Origin: Apoderus coryli
Lineage: Eukaryota; Arthropoda; Insecta; Coleoptera; Attelabidae
Direction: 5' to 3'
Assembly: GCA_911728435.2 (NCBI GenBank)
Contig: OU452201.1
Coordinates: forward strand, 14,260,001 to 14,324,000
DNA: 64,000 nt
The first letter of the stretch is position 1. Each line of letters opens with the position of its first letter. Positions 46,407-57,465 of the stretch are shown here, one piece after another. The notes beneath the pieces are model-generated. The model saw only the letters and a program-made list of their open reading frames with translations, had not been told where the DNA came from and made no database searches. The translations under genes and the position numbers were made by a program.

Positions 46407-49237
46407 GATTTCTTCATTGTGCTTATCAAAATGTGAGAGGCTTGAACACAAAATTGGACACTTTTTATGGTTCTGTTGCTGATTGTGAGAACGATGTAAT
46501 AGTGCTGACTGAAACGTGGCTGAACTCTAGCGTAAGTAACAGTGAAGTTTTTACCAACGATTATTTTGTTTACCGCAGGGATCGCGATTTTGTAAGCACT
46601 GGCTTGTCTACGGGTGGTGGTGTATTAGTAGCCGTAAAAAATTCTATGAAAGTAGAATCTATTGACATTGGTTCTTTACATCAACAATTTAGGATGATTG
46701 ACTGTTTGCTATTAAAATGTACAATCAAATATTTTTCATTTTATATCATGGCACTATATCTACCACCATCACTAACGTTTGAATTATTAGAGCAGTTTTT
46801 TGAATGTCTGGAACATTTTGAACAACTATTTGATAAGATGGTTATAGTTTTTGGTGACTTTAACATACCTACATATGCCAATGGTAATAATAATGACAGA
46901 CGTGTTATGTGTATCGAAAATTTTGGATCGTTTTTTAATTTTAAGCAATTTAATAATATTGTCAATTGTAATAACAGACTTTTAGATTTAGTATTATCTA
47001 ATATTGAGTGTAAGGTCTCACGCTACGACACACCTTTTGTTTTTGAGGATAGGCATCACCCTGCCTTGTATGTTAAATTGCATATTCCTGTCCCCGAGGC
47101 TCATACAAATTTTCCATTAAATCCTACTTCAAAATCTTATAATTTTAAAAAAGCTAATTATGTCTTGTTGTATGACTCTATACTCGCAGCGGATTGGTCA
47201 TACTTGAGACAGTGCCAAGAAGTTGATATCGCGGTGGAATACTTCTATGAAAAATTATATTCACTGTTTGACCTGTATGTACCTAGATTTCAGCATCATG
47301 CGCGATCGTTTCCTACCTGGTTTACATCTGATATAATTTCTAATATTAAACGAAAAGAAAATTGTTTAAGGAAGTATAAGAAAACACAGGATCATGGTTA
47401 TTATATCGAATACGCTAGGTTGCGAAAATTAGTTAAGGCTGATATTAAGTATTCATATAAAACGTATATTTCAACTATTCAAAATGATTTGCGATCTGAT
47501 CCAAAAAAATTCTGGTCTTTTTTTAATCAACGCAATAAATCGTCTCGAATTCCTAATGTGATGAAATACGGTGAGGTTACGTGTGACCAGCCTGCGGCAA
47601 TTTTGGCTGGTTTTAGTGAGTTTTTCGAGAGTGTGTTTCTGCCATCCACTTCTACATCTGTAGAGGACGTTGACGTCTCTTTGGTTAATAATTTTATAGA
47701 CATCGAATGCATAACGAGGGATGATATTTTTGACAGTCGTGGAAAGATTAAGGCTGGGCTAACAGCTGGACCGGACTTAGTACCATCATTTATTGTTAGG
47801 GATTGTATTGGTGCCTTTGCGGAGCCACTGGAGATAATTTTTAATTTAATTTTAAGTTCGCAAAAGTACCCTGTGTTTTGGAAACAAGCAAAAGTTGTAC
47901 CAGTATTTAAAGCTGGTGACAAATCCCAGATTACCAACTACCGCCCCGTGTCTATTCTGTCGAATTTTTCAAAAATTTTTGAGTCAATAATATACAAACG
48001 TATTTATAATTGTGTGTGTAACGAGATTTCTATACATCAACATGGTTTCATGAATCATAGGTCGACTGTCACAAATCTTGCTCATATGACACAGGAAATA
48101 TCTGAAACTTTAGACTTTGGTGGACAAATTGATGTTATATACACAGATTTCTCGAAGGCGTTCGACAGAATGGATCATGGTGTGTTGATGCAAAAGTTAA
48201 ACCAGTTTGGATTTTCGAAAAAGCTAATTTTACTTATTTTATCCTACTTGAGTGACAGATGTCAATTTGTATATTTTAATGGACATAAATCTACTACATA
48301 TTTTACGACTTCCGGGGTTCCGCAGGGCTCTAATTTGGGTCCTTTATTATTCGTCCTTTTTATTAATGATCTGGTTTCGGCTGTTGGGACAAGCAGTCTC
48401 TTATTTGCTGACGACCTTAAAATTTTTCACTCAATAAATTCTTTGGCAGATTGTTATGCATTGCAAAATGATATTGACAGGTTGAGTGACTGGTGTCAGA
48501 GAAATAAGCTTGCATTGAACATAGCAAAGTGTAAGTCTGGTTCATATTCAAGAAAAAGGGACACTACTGGATTTTCTTATGAGATCAATGGTGTTCCGCT
48601 GTCTTCGTTGGAGACCATCAAGGACCTTGGTATTGTGTTCGATTCACAGCTTACGTTTGTTAATCACGTTCGTGGGAAGGTTGAGGAGGCCGGTCGCATG
48701 TACGGATTTTTGGTTCGGAACTGTAAGGGATTCACGGACATAAATACACTTACGGCTCTTTATTGTGCATATGTACGATCGAAACTGGAGTATGGGTCCA
48801 TAATTTGGAATCCATTTTACTCGGTTCATAAACAGGCAGTGGAAAGGGTCCAGAGGAGATTCCTAAAGTATCTGGTTTGGAGACAGGATGGTGTTTACCC
48901 CGTTCGGGGATATGATCATAGTCTGCTTTTATCGCGCTTTTCGATGCAGAGTCTGGAGCATCGTCGTCTTGTGTCGTCCTTGGCTTTCTTATATAACCTT
49001 CTCCATGGCAAGATAGATAGTCCTTATTTGATTTCGAAATTAAATTTCAATGTTCCTCGTCTTTGTGGTAGACATAATTATTTATTTAAATGTGTGCGTG
49101 CTAGGACCAACGCTCTCTTAAGGTCACCTATTTATATGATGACCAGCAACTTTAATAAAATATGTCACTGTTGCGACATGTTTTTTGATAATTTTTTTAG
49201 AATAAAGTTGGTTTTTGATGAATTTTTCAAACAATAA
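46358..49237 (+). CDS. LINE ORF2: apurinic-like endonuclease and reverse transcriptase
   Basis: The frame is open from 46358 (after TAA 46355-46357), in the -1 frame relative to ORF1, with no ATG before the first catalytic motif. CAYQNVRGLNTK carries the endonuclease Asn. Next come LTETWL (Glu), YRRDRD, GGGVLVAV, FGDFNIP (nt 46850-46870) and the terminal DRHHPAL. RT motifs are VVPVFKAGDKSQITNYRPVS, YTDFSKAFDRMDHG, GVPQGSNLGP and the catalytic FADD (nt 48404-48415). The C-terminal WNPF...VQRRFLKYL region is as in CR1/Jockey. About 940 aa with no stops, normal for the family. It performs target-primed reverse transcription. Confidence 0.93.
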   Translation, partial: AQNCVSGFKPPTPNSLRFLHCAYQNVRGLNTKLDTFYGSVADCENDVIVLTETWLNSSVSNSEVFTNDYFVYRRDRDFVSTGLSTGGGVLVAVKNSMKVESIDIGSLHQQFRMIDCLLLKCTIKYFSFYIMALYLPPSLTFELLEQFFECLEHFEQLFDKMVIVFGDFNIPTYANGNNNDRRVMCIENFGSFFNFKQFNNIVNCNNRLLDLVLSNIECKVSRYDTPFVFEDRHHPALYVKLHIPVPEAHTNFPLNPTSKSYNFKKANYVLLYDSILAADWSYLRQCQEVDIAVEYFYEKLYSLFDLYVPRFQHHARSFPTWFTSDIISNIKRKENCLRKYKKTQDHGYYIEYARLRKLVKADIKYSYKTYISTIQNDLRSDPKKFWSFFNQRNKSSRIPNVMKYGEVTCDQPAAILAGFSEFFESVFLPSTSTSVEDVDVSLVNNFIDIECITRDDIFDSRGKIKAGLTAGPDLVPSFIVRDCIGAFAEPLEIIFNLILSSQKYPVFWKQAKVVPVFKAGDKSQITNYRPVSILSNFSKIFESIIYKRIYNCVCNEISIHQHGFMNHRSTVTNLAHMTQEISETLDFGGQIDVIYTDFSKAFDRMDHGVLMQKLNQFGFSKKLILLILSYLSDRCQFVYFNGHKSTTYFTTSGVPQGSNLGPLLFVLFINDLVSAVGTSSLLFADDLKIFHSINSLADCYALQNDIDRLSDWCQRNKLALNIAKCKSGSYSRKRDTTGFSYEINGVPLSSLETIKDLGIVFDSQLTFVNHVRGKVEEAGRMYGFLVRNCKGFTDINTLTALYCAYVRSKLEYGSIIWNPFYSVHKQAVERVQRRFLKYLVWRQDGVYPVRGYDHSLLLSRFSMQSLEHRRLVSSLAFLYNLLHGKIDSPYLISKLNFNVPRLCGRHNYLFKCVRARTNALLRSPIYMMTSNFNKICHCCDMFFDNFFRIKLVFDEFFKQ
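46379..46385 (+). promoter_or_regulatory. candidate -1 frameshift slippery site UUUAAAC (ORF1 to ORF2)
   Basis: ORF1 codons GTT TTA AAC place T-TTA-AAC in the exact slip register, 19 nt before the ORF1 stop. The slipped reading TTT AAA CCG runs straight into ORF2. A weak 7-bp helix is possible between GTTTAAG (46401-46407) and CTTGAAC (46440-46446). Function is inferred. Confidence 0.55.
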
Positions 49238-49378
49238 TTTTAAGATATAGTTCTTTTTCTTTTTCTTTTTTGTATTGTATATATATATACGTATATTTTC
49301 AATGTATTTGTCCTTTAAAGGGATAGTTTATCTGTTGGGCAATAAAGCATTTATTTATTTATTTATTTATTTATTTAT
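49238..49378 (+). repeat. LINE 3' region with AATAAA and (TTTA)n tail
   Basis: AATAAAGC lies at about 49341, followed by seven TTTA/ATTT repeats. Short tandem repeats at the 3' end are usual for CR1/L2-like elements and mark the reverse-transcription start. Confidence 0.85.
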
Positions 49379-50108
49379 CTGCCTTCTTTCAGTAAACATA
49401 CAATTTCAAAATTACAATCGGTGGAATTTAGGCGTTTAGTTAAGCAGATAGATAGTTTCACATACATAGGTTGTACGGTATATATTTTAGCTTTGCGCTT
49501 GGGATCTATATTACAAATTATATCAGATTTTTGGTTTTGTTTAAATTAGATACAATTTTCATATTTATGGTTATCTAATAATTTATTCAACAGTAAAAGA
49601 AAATGAAAATGCATAGCATGCAAATGTCTCATTTACGATTTTTATTAGCTAGATCCTGTACTGTGCTATAATAAAACTGAATGTGTAAAAGTTTGAGTCG
49701 TTAAAAGTTCCCACAGCGTTTGCAATTAAAAGTAAGGCTGCATATTAAATTTTTTGCCGGCATTGTTAAGACTCGCTAACCATGAATAAGTGATGTATCC
49801 ATTAGCTTGGCCTAATGTGACTATATCTGCATATAATACTGTTTTTTCTCTGTGTTGTAATACTTGTACTATAAGGGTTGGAAGTAGGTACCTTTGCTTT
49901 GTACGTGGACGCGGTTGTTGTTATTGTGAAAATAAAGGTAATTTAATTTTGTGAAAATTACTTGTACCTAATTCTGGGTAGAAATGTAATCTCCGAAAAA
50001 CACTGGCGGTAGGGAAAAACTTTATGAAAATGAAAGTCGAAGATAAATAGCAAATCATAACTCATAAACTTAATAGCTTCCTGCTATTAATAAAACAACA
50101 ACAAAAAT
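49379..50108. other. non-coding stretch
   Basis: No supportable feature. Confidence 0.5.
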
Positions 50109-50195
50109 ATTCTGATAACATTTTACCTTACTAAGACCGAAACATGTATTCATTAACCAATATAATAAATTTTAGTTTTAGACAGAGGAGTTTAT
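50109..50195 (+). repeat. decayed hammerhead-unit relic
   Basis: TTCTGATAACA, then GACC-GAAACATGTATT (50135-50150), then an AGAGGAGTTTATTTG box at about 50184. Layout and tail match the hammerhead units, but the CUGAUGA and stem II are degraded. Confidence 0.4.
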
Positions 50196-50419
50196 TTGTT
50201 TTATATTTTGAGAATCCACAGTAAAATGTACCTACTTCCTAAATATATGTAAAGTAATTTGTTTTATTTTAACGATTACTTGGTTTTGACTGTAAAGTTA
50301 TACGTACTTAAATATACCAGCACTATAGAGATTTAAGTGCTTTATCGGTTGATATGTAAAATTGGTATTTTCTATTAATAATGAAAAAAATATGTTTCTT
50401 AATTATTAAATTATTAATT

Positions 50420-50790
50420 AACTTCCCGATTTCACCCACCAAGGAACGCAAACGTGACATTGACAAAATTTCGTCTCGATTGGTCAAAAAATGCGGCGTA
50501 GATCGTGCCTCCAAATATGATATAGTCCATATACAGGGTCGCCATTTCACAACGAAAATCGGCCAGTACTGGGCGTCACAGGTCATTTATGGAAAAACGC
50601 TCAGATCCGTCAGTTTTTTGTTTTAGGCGGAAACACTTTTTTGACATTTTCACCACATAAGTGTCAAAACCCTAAGAGGCGGACCCTCACAATTTTAAAT
50701 TGTATGGGGGCGCGATTATAACTCCCGAATTTGAAATCGCTACTCTCTACCTGACCAATGCAGTGGCTAATTAAAGTGCAAAAATAAGTT
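50420..50790. repeat. unclassified GC-richer block
   Basis: A sharply bounded stretch, less AT-rich than its flanks, with GTGCCTCCAAATATGATATA and TAAGAGGCGGACCCTC segments and open frames on both strands (81 and 87 codons). It contains GACATTTTCACCACATAAGTGTC, a short inverted repeat. It resembles a repeat consensus but I recognise no family. Confidence 0.35.
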
Positions 50791-51989
50791 TTATATTTAA
50801 TTTTTACGAAAAATAAATTTTTTAGAGATAAAAACTTATAAGGCATTCATTAATACATTAAAACACAACATTAACTAGTCACAAACATCAAAATGGATAA
50901 ACAAACATTAATATTATATTGTTGAAAATTTCTACAATACATGGTTTGATAAATTAACACTGCGCAAAATGAAAGTGTATAATTTTATCATTTATCTATA
51001 CTCTTTCGATATTTTGAATAATGATACCTATGATGCTACTTACCTCTCATCATAAATAGGAAAAATTTAATGGCTAGCAGCCGACGAGCATTTATTACAT
51101 GCAAAGGTATTTGACTAATGTCCTACAAAAGTTTAGTCAATTTTGTTGCTGATACCTACCACAATCTATCGATAAATTATATAATATTTATAACAAAAAT
51201 TCTACTAGCCACCATATTGACACAAAAACTTTTCTTTTGTGAGAAAATTATTGTTGTTCTATTGTAACCTGAAATATATGCATTAAAGTTAACTTTAAAA
51301 AGTTTTCTTCGTCCTAGAAAATGTTATGTATATGCCATAGGTATGTGCCAGCGCCAGCGTCGAAAAGTTTCGTGTATTTAAATTACAGTTGTGTATAACT
51401 TTTCTATATGTGTGACATAAAGAAAATTGGTGCATTTGGTTAAATCACGTTTCAAAAAAACAAAAAAAAGGTGAACGAAACTAAATATTTTCACTAGAAC
51501 AATATATTTCTAATCAAAAATTTTGAAATATTGTTATAAGCAAAGATAGTTTTCGAATTGAAGTAGTTCATTCTTTATGTATGTGTTTGCCTAGAGATGC
51601 CTCTCTCTCTCTCTACTTTTTTATCTCTCATTCTTTGGGCTTATTTAAGCACCTTCAACCATCAGTACACATAAACAAATCTCAAACATCAAATGCTGAA
51701 GTTGAAATCCTGGGCTATTTGGAATTTTTATACTAAAACTATAAAAACATAAAGATATTAAACTGTTCTAATTAGTCAAGTTAATTGATGTGTATATGTA
51801 GCAATTAATAGTCACGCAGTAACATTGCATGTATTAAGATACTTTACGTTACATATTTTGAAAATGGCTAAATATATTTCAATGTTACGTTTACAAAAAA
51901 TATTTTCTTCGCGGTATCCTGCATCCTTGGCATTGTTAATAATTGGAACATGAATTTTTTCATTCTATTAATAATTAGGTAACATATGA
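50791..51989. other. non-coding stretch
   Basis: Only a (CT)n microsatellite at about 51600-51615 is notable. Confidence 0.5.
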
Positions 51990-52075
51990 CTGATGATGAA
52001 GATTTATGTATCCGAAACATATCTCTAAAATCATCTTATGAATAAAAAATTTGGTGGATGTGATGTCAGTTGTTT
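51990..52075 (+). repeat. decayed hammerhead unit
   Basis: CTGATGA (51990-51996) and CGAAACATATC (52013-52023) are kept, but stem II pairs only weakly (GAT/ATC). GGTGGATGTGATGTCAGTTG, the shared tail box, follows at 52052. Confidence 0.5.
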
Positions 52076-54413
52076 GCTTTCTCAAAGAGGCTTTTGTTAT
52101 AACATATTAGTTTCGAAATTTTACACAATCCTTATATCATGTATTTATTTTTAGAACTCTTCGATGGGGACACCATTAAAATTTATTTAATGATGAACAT
52201 TTTGCACCCTAAACCATTTTTGGACTAATAGTCGTAGGAGATAAAAATCTTATTTTTATTTAGTGTAATTCTAATAGCCACAAGTAATAATATTTGATCT
52301 TGTTTTGGCATCGATTTAGGCTAATGGTTAGTTTTCTATAACAGACGTTTCGATGTTTGTGATTGATGATTATAGTAGGTATCACAACAAAAACAAACAC
52401 GATGGTCAAACCTAGAATTTTATTGTATATTGGTAAATTATTCATTTTGTTTCTTGAGCTTAAGAAGAACTTTCCAGAGGTTTAATAAAATTCACGTCTA
52501 TTTTGGTAAATTGGATAGCACATTGAACAAGTATCTGAAAATGGCAATAATCTAATAAATTTCAGATACTTTCTTAATTTAGCTATATAAAATAAACATC
52601 GTCTTATTTGAAATTACGTAATACGTATATAATACTACAAATAATCGAATTAAAACTAAAGACTGAGTAAACTATTCTGTGTTAATACATTGTATTGATT
52701 AAGTCAAAAGACAAATTGGTTTTACTTGAATAATACTCGGCAACTACATGTCGATATGATTTTTTTCTAAAACCTTGCAGACTAGAAAAAGTAGGCCATA
52801 CTATTAAACAGTATAACTTTGATATAGAAGACACTTTTGAAGCACCCTGTATGTTTCAAAATATCTTTAAAATATGGCTGAAATAGGCCTAAAGGATGTA
52901 CTAGAACAGAAATGGGAACATATATCCAGTTTCGTCAGAAAATTCTGCATGGTTCTTGCTGAATTTCATTTCAGTTTTATGTTTCTAAGACTAATATAAC
53001 CTTCAGTGTTTACTTGAACTAAACTTGATTGATGTTTGGCGTTAAAGTATATTCCCTATGATATTCTAATGTTATATTGTTGTTGAAAAATTTGGAAATA
53101 TAGTAAAATTGTTTCAACGAATTCCAAAAGGATTATGTGTAAATTCTATAATTCAGAACTTGAATTAAGCGCATTTTTTATTTTATATATGTATGTTTGC
53201 TATTATTCGTAACAGAACAACAACAAATATGACATAAATCATATATGAAAATTGGAATAGAAAATACTCCCTAGGTCTATGTCTATCCCTCTCGTTTGAT
53301 TCCTGCTTCCATGTTATGTTATAAATGTAATAATGATAAATGACAATAGTATAAACATTGATAATGGCGTGTTGCATATGACTTGCTATAATATGCAATC
53401 TGAATGGAAAATCCAAATTCGAACATGAAACAGAACGAAAAATAAAAATTATGCATAGGTTTGCACCCCAGTACTGTGGAATAATCAGCTAAATTGAGGA
53501 TTATTTAATGAATATATTACTAGATTACCTACTTGGTTAAATATTTTTGATCGTATTGGTTATCGTATCAAACTTCATACATATTCCATACAGAGTGGTG
53601 TAGAAAACGACTGAGCAACCCCATAACTTAGCAATATCTTTCTGAAGATACTTAACGCAGTTATATTTTCTATTTATTTTAATAGATATATTTATTATTT
53701 ATGCTGTTTTCAGTTTTTAATATTTGTATTTTTGTAGTCGTAGAATATAAATCGGTAAATTATATAAAAAAAAGTATAATTATGGAAAAACTTTTTAAAA
53801 TATTTTATCCTTAGATCTGTCATTGGTACTTGATGACCAGATTCTTTTGATAAAAATTCTACACTTAAAATCAGATTTACCACAGCAAATAAATCAACTC
53901 GTGCTTTCCCGATATCGAATTCGAATGATGCAAGATCATGCAAGTGTTAGATATGATTTTAATAAAACACTAATAAGGACAGATTAACAGTGATTATATT
54001 TATTTCTTTGTATAAACTTTCAAAACATCTTAACTAGTACAACCCGAAAATAAGAATGGTGAGATACCGATACATACGATGCATATTCTATTATATCTTA
54101 ATAGAGATAATTACCAATCGGTTTACAACAGCCAGCGTCGCGTCGTGTTGTAAGAATTATGTGATAAAAAGAGAACCTCTAGCATAGAATAATAACTATA
54201 GATTAAACTGTGCCTCTAGGTACATTTCTTTTTAGGTAATATATTATTATATGTAAAAGGATAGTTCTCTTACTGTGAAAGCATTATAATATACTTATGA
54301 CGTTAGACACAATAATCTAATCATAACATAAGTGTTGGCGGCTTTTTTATAAATTATAATTAGTAAGATATTTATGTTTTTATTATGCTTGAACCGTAAT
54401 TCTATTTTTTTTT
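52076..54413. other. non-coding stretch
   Basis: No supportable feature. Confidence 0.5.
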
Positions 54414-54608
54414 CGGTTTACTTTTCTTGGGGTGTTCGGTTCTAATTCTTCTTGTGTAAGAAAAATGTGTTCAACCTGAAGAAGTTACTAATTAGCGACG
54501 AAACGTCGTTGACATTTTAGTTCTAGTTATTTGACGAAAATAAAGGTGGATGTTGTCTTTATTTAATTTTTTTTTATAAGAACCAAACACCCCCAGAAAA
54601 GTAAACTG
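54414..54608. mobile_element. foldback element with an internal hammerhead motif
   Basis: Arms 54414-54443 (CGGTTTACTTTTCTTGGGGT...) and 54578-54608 (inverse) match in about 26 of 30 bases. The interior of about 130 bp holds the hammerhead at 54471-54512 and a GGTGGATGTTGTC tail box at about 54546. Confidence 0.7.
54471..54512 (+). ncRNA. hammerhead ribozyme-like motif, ACGU stem III type
   Basis: TCAAC | CTGAAGA | A | GTTaCTA...TAGcGAC | GAAA | ACGT | C | GTTGA. Stem I is 5 bp perfect, and stem II is 6 bp with one mismatch and one G-U pair. The GUC triplet is 54505-54507. The palindromic ACGT as stem III implies dimer-dependent activity. Confidence 0.68.
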
Positions 54609-56276
54609 AAAAAAATAATTAGTAAGGTCCGGGAAATTTGTAGTAGGTAGTAGCACCTAGTACACACAGTTCTTTAGCTGTTTAATAAATACTCAGTAGA
54701 CAATTAGTCATTGCGTTGAGGTACATTTTCTATAATATCATATAAATATAAGATATATGAGAAAGCACGCTGCATACACCGTAATTCACCCAATGCTTAT
54801 AGAGCTTAATCGAAATTAAAATCAGACCGTGTACAGTACATAATAAAATAATATTAGTGCGCCGACAAGGCGAAGGTAGAAGGCGGGCTGCTGTTTGTAA
54901 CTGAGATATTTCGTAGTAGAGGGGTGTGGGCTGATTACATGACAGTGCATATTTCAAAGACTCATAACAAACTATTAATTAGATCATCTTCTCATTTCTA
55001 AAACTTATCCTTTTATATCCTGTATATAAATAGGATGTTCTTTAACGCACACAATGATATTAGAAAAGAAGTATTCAAATGCATGTTCTAGATGAGCCCA
55101 ACAATGGTACTCTGACGAATTTATAATATAATTAGAGCGAAATGATATGATCAGTCTCTGCTGACCCGACGGCCGTTATTTTTTATTTTTTATAGTGTTT
55201 GACAGAAAAACTCTCGAAATTAAGTCTTGTTTTTGTGAAACAAGCGCGTAACTTATATATAGTTGCCCCCCCGTTAATTGTGCATGATGTGTCAGTTACC
55301 TCTCGCAGAGTCGATATAGTGAATTTCTGTTCTCGGCATATGAAACAATGTTAAATTTCCTATTTATAATATAGGCCTTCATCTTAAAAGGCGTCATCAG
55401 TGCTTTTATGTTGCTCGATAGCTTGCGATATATAACATTCTCAATAGCTACACAATAACTATTAATACTAACAATACTTGTCAATATCTAAAACAACAAA
55501 TTGCTTCGCAGCTCTAGCCAGCAGCCAACAAGTACATCACGCTAAAACTAACAGGCAGACTATATATGTATGTCCTAAAATTCAAATTTAATTAAATTGG
55601 GAATAGTTTAATAGAGCAGTAAACGGACCTTAAATTAAAATGGCCTGGGATGTTGGAACACTAAACACACGCTATACAATACAGAATGTATGTCTGCTGT
55701 ATACAGTGAGGAGATATAGATTGGACATTACCAGCAGCGATTTGAAGTTTCGTAAATCCTCTAAATTGAACATTGTTAATGGGAAACGTGTTCACTCTCT
55801 TTTATCGTATACGTAGATGTTATTGGTGGTCAATACATGTTTGGTGTCGGCTGACAGCTACACGAAACCATTTAAATTTCAAAATTGCATAAGCGGCTCA
55901 TCAATATATCATAATGTCATAATACTTCAAATGTAGGTATATTGGTTTTCTTAGCTAAATTTTATTTTGCTAGACAGTTTATATGTCGAACGATACCAAG
56001 GTAGATGTAAACTATGTAATAGTTAAAATCACAGTCTAATGCTGGATTTATAGATTCAGTAACAAAAACTAAATACATGACTGAAGGCTAATATATAGTA
56101 TAAAAAATCGGTTGTGTCGCCTCAAAACTTTCACGACTTAATAATATAACAAAAAATATATGACCTGCGTAACGAAACAGAATTTTAAAAATTATTATTA
56201 TTATTATAATTGTATTATTTTCATTATTTCCAATAAACTAACGTAACAAACTAACTACTTACTTTATTCAAAAATT
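54609..56276. other. non-coding stretch
   Basis: No gene. On the minus strand near 55395, CACTGATGA-CGCCTT...AAGGC keeps a stem II but has no GAAA, and is probably a further decayed hammerhead relative. Confidence 0.45.
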
Positions 56277-56350
56277 AAAAAAAAATGGTCAGAGCTGGGA
56301 TTCGAACCCATAATCTGCCGCATGCGAAGCGACCGCTCGATCAATGTGTT
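56277..56350 (-). repeat. tRNA-Ala-like sequence (SINE head or tRNA pseudogene)
   Basis: Minus strand: GAGCGGTCGCTTCGCATGCG gives a 5-bp anticodon-type stem (GTCGC/GCGGC) with loop TTCGCAT, anticodon CGC (Ala). Then come TGGG-TTCGAAT-CCCA (T arm, B box) and GCTCTGACC-A, immediately followed by T9, a pol III terminator. The 5' acceptor strand and D-arm start are replaced, so it is not a functional tRNA. A tRNA-derived SINE fragment is likely. Confidence 0.6.
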
Positions 56351-56945
56351 AAAGTACTCAATTATTACATATTGTATTCTTATAAGAATATAAATTCCCA
56401 CTACCTAACTGGGGAAATTTATATATATATATTTTCTCGAGAATTATGGGCGCAAATATCAAAATATATCAAAATAGTTAATGTGGATCTTACAAATCTT
56501 CAGATTGACCACTTTTTGTGGGAACTCTTCTTATCAAATTGCCTCGAATTGTGACAGGTGCTTTTTCGCGTCTGATTGCCATGTTGACAAGACTCCTCAG
56601 ATCGACGTAGTAGTAGTATTTATAATAGCCCTTCCTTCCAATATTAATATTTTTCTTATATGATAAGTTATGTAGGGTAAATTACGATGCTTTGTATGTA
56701 AAACTCTATCACATAATGTTATTAAATGGATTTTCATTTAATAACTCATTGTCGAAAGGTAAATGGCAGCAAAGATTTATGTAAATGTCCATAAATCTTT
56801 GACAGAAAAGCTATACGTTATAATATGTTTAGCACAGATGTGTTTATCTAATTATTATACATGATATCTTGTTCTATTTACATTTAAATATCTCATTTAC
56901 TTATAGAAACAATGCTTCTGGATAAATCCTGCGTCAAATTTATAC
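56351..56945. other. non-coding stretch
   Basis: No supportable feature. Confidence 0.45.
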
Positions 56946-56985
56946 TAACGTTTCGCTGATCACATCCTGTCAGCTTCATCAGAGG
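56946..56985 (-). ncRNA. hammerhead-like motif, second subfamily
   Basis: Minus strand: CCT | CTGATGA | A | GCTGA...TCAGC | GAAA | ACGT | T | AGT. Core and stem II are intact; stem I pairs over only about 2 bp. Its flank GCGTTCACGCAAAGTT matches the copy near 27340. Confidence 0.5.
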
Positions 56986-57465
56986 AACTTTGCGTGAACG
57001 CTGTTAAGCTGAAACTTTTCAGTTTAAATTCCCTGCTAAAACAACTAACATTATTGTATTACCTGAAGCGTAATAATAACCATAATTTCACATATTTAAT
57101 ATACAAGACCAACATTCATAATATGAATAGTAGTTTTATACATAAACCAAAATAAACTGAATTGTAAACACTTTAGAATAAAAGCAGCGGTTCACCTATA
57201 ATAGGTAATATAATATATTATATTATGTTAAAATAATTATTATTATTATGTTCTAATATTTTACAGGCTGGGCGGCGAATTACTATATATAGTTTTATAA
57301 GGCACAGTATAGCTACTAAAAATTAGTAGATAGAGCAAAACCAAGTTATATAGTATTTTGTTTGTTTACTAGCACAATGAAATCTACACTAATTTGACGA
57401 GTTTTCCGCATGTAGGGCGATATCTTTTTGACCACTTGTGTTTTTGATATCTCCGTTGCTATATA

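Larger units (their letters stand above)
45340..49378 (+). mobile_element. full-length-looking CR1/Jockey-type LINE
   Basis: ORF1 and ORF2 are both intact, with a short 5' leader, a 140-nt 3' region with AATAAA, and a (TTTA)n end. Its left boundary is uncertain; no target-site duplication was recognised. Intact frames suggest a recent insertion. Confidence 0.85.

Noticed and set aside
47527..47937. 136-codon minus-strand ORF
   Set aside because: Antisense shadow of LINE ORF2.
45340..49400. Target-site duplication of the LINE
   Set aside because: No matching direct repeat could be recognised between the 5' side and the sequence after the TTTA tail.
56277..56350. Functional tRNA-Ala gene
   Set aside because: 5' acceptor strand and D-arm start do not pair or match.
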